Part shown: positions 5,263-6,286 of the stretch, one piece after another | How the letters are laid out: every line of letters starts with the position of its first letter | Numbering within the stretch: position 1 is the first letter of the stretch | DNA from: an uncultured Clostridium sp. | GTDB taxonomy: Bacteria; Bacillota_A; Clostridia; Lachnospirales; Lachnospiraceae | DNA: 6,286 bases | Assembly (NCBI GenBank): GCA_947174825.1 | Contig: CAMWKN010000101.1 | Span: 1 to 6,286 of the forward strand | Direction: 5' to 3' | Translations under genes and position numbers: made by a program | Notes under the pieces: model-generated | What the model was told of the DNA's origin: nothing | The model's database searches: none | Seen by the model: only the letters and a program-made list of their open reading frames with translations

Positions 5263-6286
5263 ATGAAAAGGAGAAAATTGTTACATGGATGGCAAAGGTT
5301 GTATATAGCTGTGATGGTGCCATGTCTGGCTGTATCATTATGTGCCTGTGGAAGAGCGGACAAGGGAGAGTCAGGAACAAATAAATATTTTGCTGCCCAG
5401 GGAGAGCAGAGTCAGGAATATACAGATGAAGAAGATTATGACTTTATCGACGATTCTGAGGCAAGTGGAGTAAATGCCGCAGAGGATGAGACGGTAGCTG
5501 CGGAAGCTGAGGAAGGGAATACCGCAAAGGGTGATACTGTCGAGACTGCAAAAGAGAAGGTAGAGGGAAGTCAGGCGGCAAATACGCAGACAGTAAGCAA
5601 AGAAATGTTGGTGTATAGGGGCAGGATTGAGATTGATACCTTGCAATTTGATCGTTCTGTGGAGGATTTTAAACAGCTGCTTGATCAGGCAGGTGGTTTT
5701 GTTGAAAAAGAGAATTATTCCGATAAGGGGGAACGGTATGGTGAGTATTACGCGGTAGAAGAGGAAGAGAAACATAACAGTTATACGGCGACCATCCGTG
5801 TACCGAGTGCTCAATATAATACAGTGATGGACGGGGCAGGCAGTCTGGGAGATGTGAGAAGCAAAACTTCTAATGTACAGAATGTTACACAGCAGTATAG
5901 TACTTACCAGTCACAGATTAAAATTTATGAAGCAGAGTATCAGCGTTATCTTAAATTATTGGAGAAAGCATCGGAAGATCAGTATGCTTTAGAGATTGAG
6001 CAGAAATTGTTTGATCTGCAGGTCAAGATTGCGGAAATCAAGTCTGGTATTACGAATCTGGAAACGGATGTGGCATTTTCCTATATTGATGTAACGTTAA
6101 CAGAAGTTCAGAAATATCAGGAGCATCCGGAGAAAAAAGATACTTTTCTGGATCGTTTGATACACACCTGTAAGAATTCCATGAAAGTATTTTTATTCTT
6201 ACTTGAGAGCATATTGTTCTGTATTATCTATACCTGGTATTATATTGCGATTATCCTGTTAATTCTGTATGTGATTTTTAAGATCC
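5263..6286 (+). CDS. DUF4349-family lipoprotein (3' end outside window)
   Basis: 341 residues are visible with no stop. The N-terminus is a lipoprotein signal peptide: basic MKRRK, a hydrophobic stretch, then LCAC with C29 as the likely lipidated residue. Cys at the -2 position of the lipobox is uncommon but tolerated. Residues 30-114 are an acidic, low-complexity linker (by my count 23 Asp/Glu to 7 Lys/Arg). From about 115 the DUF4349 pattern begins (YRGRIEIDT, later TIRVPSAQYN). A helical section predicted as a coiled coil (about 210-270) follows, then VAFSYIDVTLTE. Hydrophobic residues from about 309 to 339 make a C-terminal membrane segment, so only a short tail is probably missing. The protein would thus be fixed to the membrane at both ends, with the middle outside. 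DUF4349 proteins have no firmly assigned function. Co-transcription with a carboxypeptidase suggests a cell-wall role, which is inference. Confidence 0.9.
   Translation, partial: MKRRKLLHGWQRLYIAVMVPCLAVSLCACGRADKGESGTNKYFAAQGEQSQEYTDEEDYDFIDDSEASGVNAAEDETVAAEAEEGNTAKGDTVETAKEKVEGSQAANTQTVSKEMLVYRGRIEIDTLQFDRSVEDFKQLLDQAGGFVEKENYSDKGERYGEYYAVEEEEKHNSYTATIRVPSAQYNTVMDGAGSLGDVRSKTSNVQNVTQQYSTYQSQIKIYEAEYQRYLKLLEKASEDQYALEIEQKLFDLQVKIAEIKSGITNLETDVAFSYIDVTLTEVQKYQEHPEKKDTFLDRLIHTCKNSMKVFLFLLESILFCIIYTWYYIAIILLILYVIFKI

Noticed and set aside
4991..5380. Two overlapping minus-strand open frames of 129 and 108 codons across the basic tail region
   Set aside because: Arg/Lys-rich coding sequence leaves few stops on the other strand. 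Both frames cross the operon junction against the direction of transcription and show no domain, signal or ribosome site.
5371..5814. Minus-strand open frame of 147 codons
   Set aside because: It lies wholly inside the DUF4349 gene, whose family match and lipobox are clear. It has no credible ribosome site and no recognisable domain, and the openness is a by-product of the codon use of the real gene.

Overview
The window reads as a piece of a Gram-positive Clostridia chromosome, most like Lachnospiraceae. The support for this is AT-leaning DNA, strong AGGAGG-type ribosome sites, SigA-type promoters, a lipoprotein of the DUF4349 family, a two-SH3 NlpC/P60 secreted hydrolase and an S11 D-Ala-D-Ala carboxypeptidase with a C-terminal membrane anchor. 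Genus-level placement is not possible from the sequence alone. All five genes lie on the + strand and all encode cell-envelope proteins. The first and the last are cut by the window edges.

Layout. (1) Positions 1-1724 hold an acyl-transfer pair: the C-terminal end of an MBOAT membrane O-acyltransferase, followed 70 bases later by a DHHW-family (AlgJ/AlgX-like) membrane-anchored SGNH-type protein. This is the usual two-part machine for O-acylating a polymer outside the membrane. (2) Positions 1725-1933 hold a hairpin and a near-consensus SigA promoter. A sequence matching the published WalR box lies just downstream of the predicted transcription start. (3) Positions 1934-3217 encode a secreted SH3-SH3-NlpC/P60 peptidoglycan endopeptidase, closed by a convincing intrinsic terminator. 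(4) Positions 3218-3550 are a 333-base intergenic region with that terminator, a perfect 14-base palindrome, an 8-bp inverted repeat and a second SigA promoter with a leader of about 118 bases. (5) Positions 3551-6286 are a two-gene operon: the D-Ala-D-Ala carboxypeptidase with a strongly basic C-terminal tail, then (11-base gap, ribosome site overlapping the stop codon) a DUF4349 lipoprotein that runs off the right edge.

How they may work together. Family knowledge says the hydrolase cuts stem peptides in peptidoglycan, the carboxypeptidase trims the terminal D-Ala from pentapeptides, and the MBOAT/DHHW pair decorates a cell-surface polymer. The DUF4349 protein has no established function. 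Only the last two genes are clearly co-transcribed. A functional link across the whole window is an inference from clustering. I see no mobile element, CRISPR array, tRNA or rRNA, and no clearly new multi-gene system. The observations most worth checking are the WalR-like box, the polybasic carboxypeptidase tail with its DUF4349 partner, and the inverted repeat upstream of their promoter.
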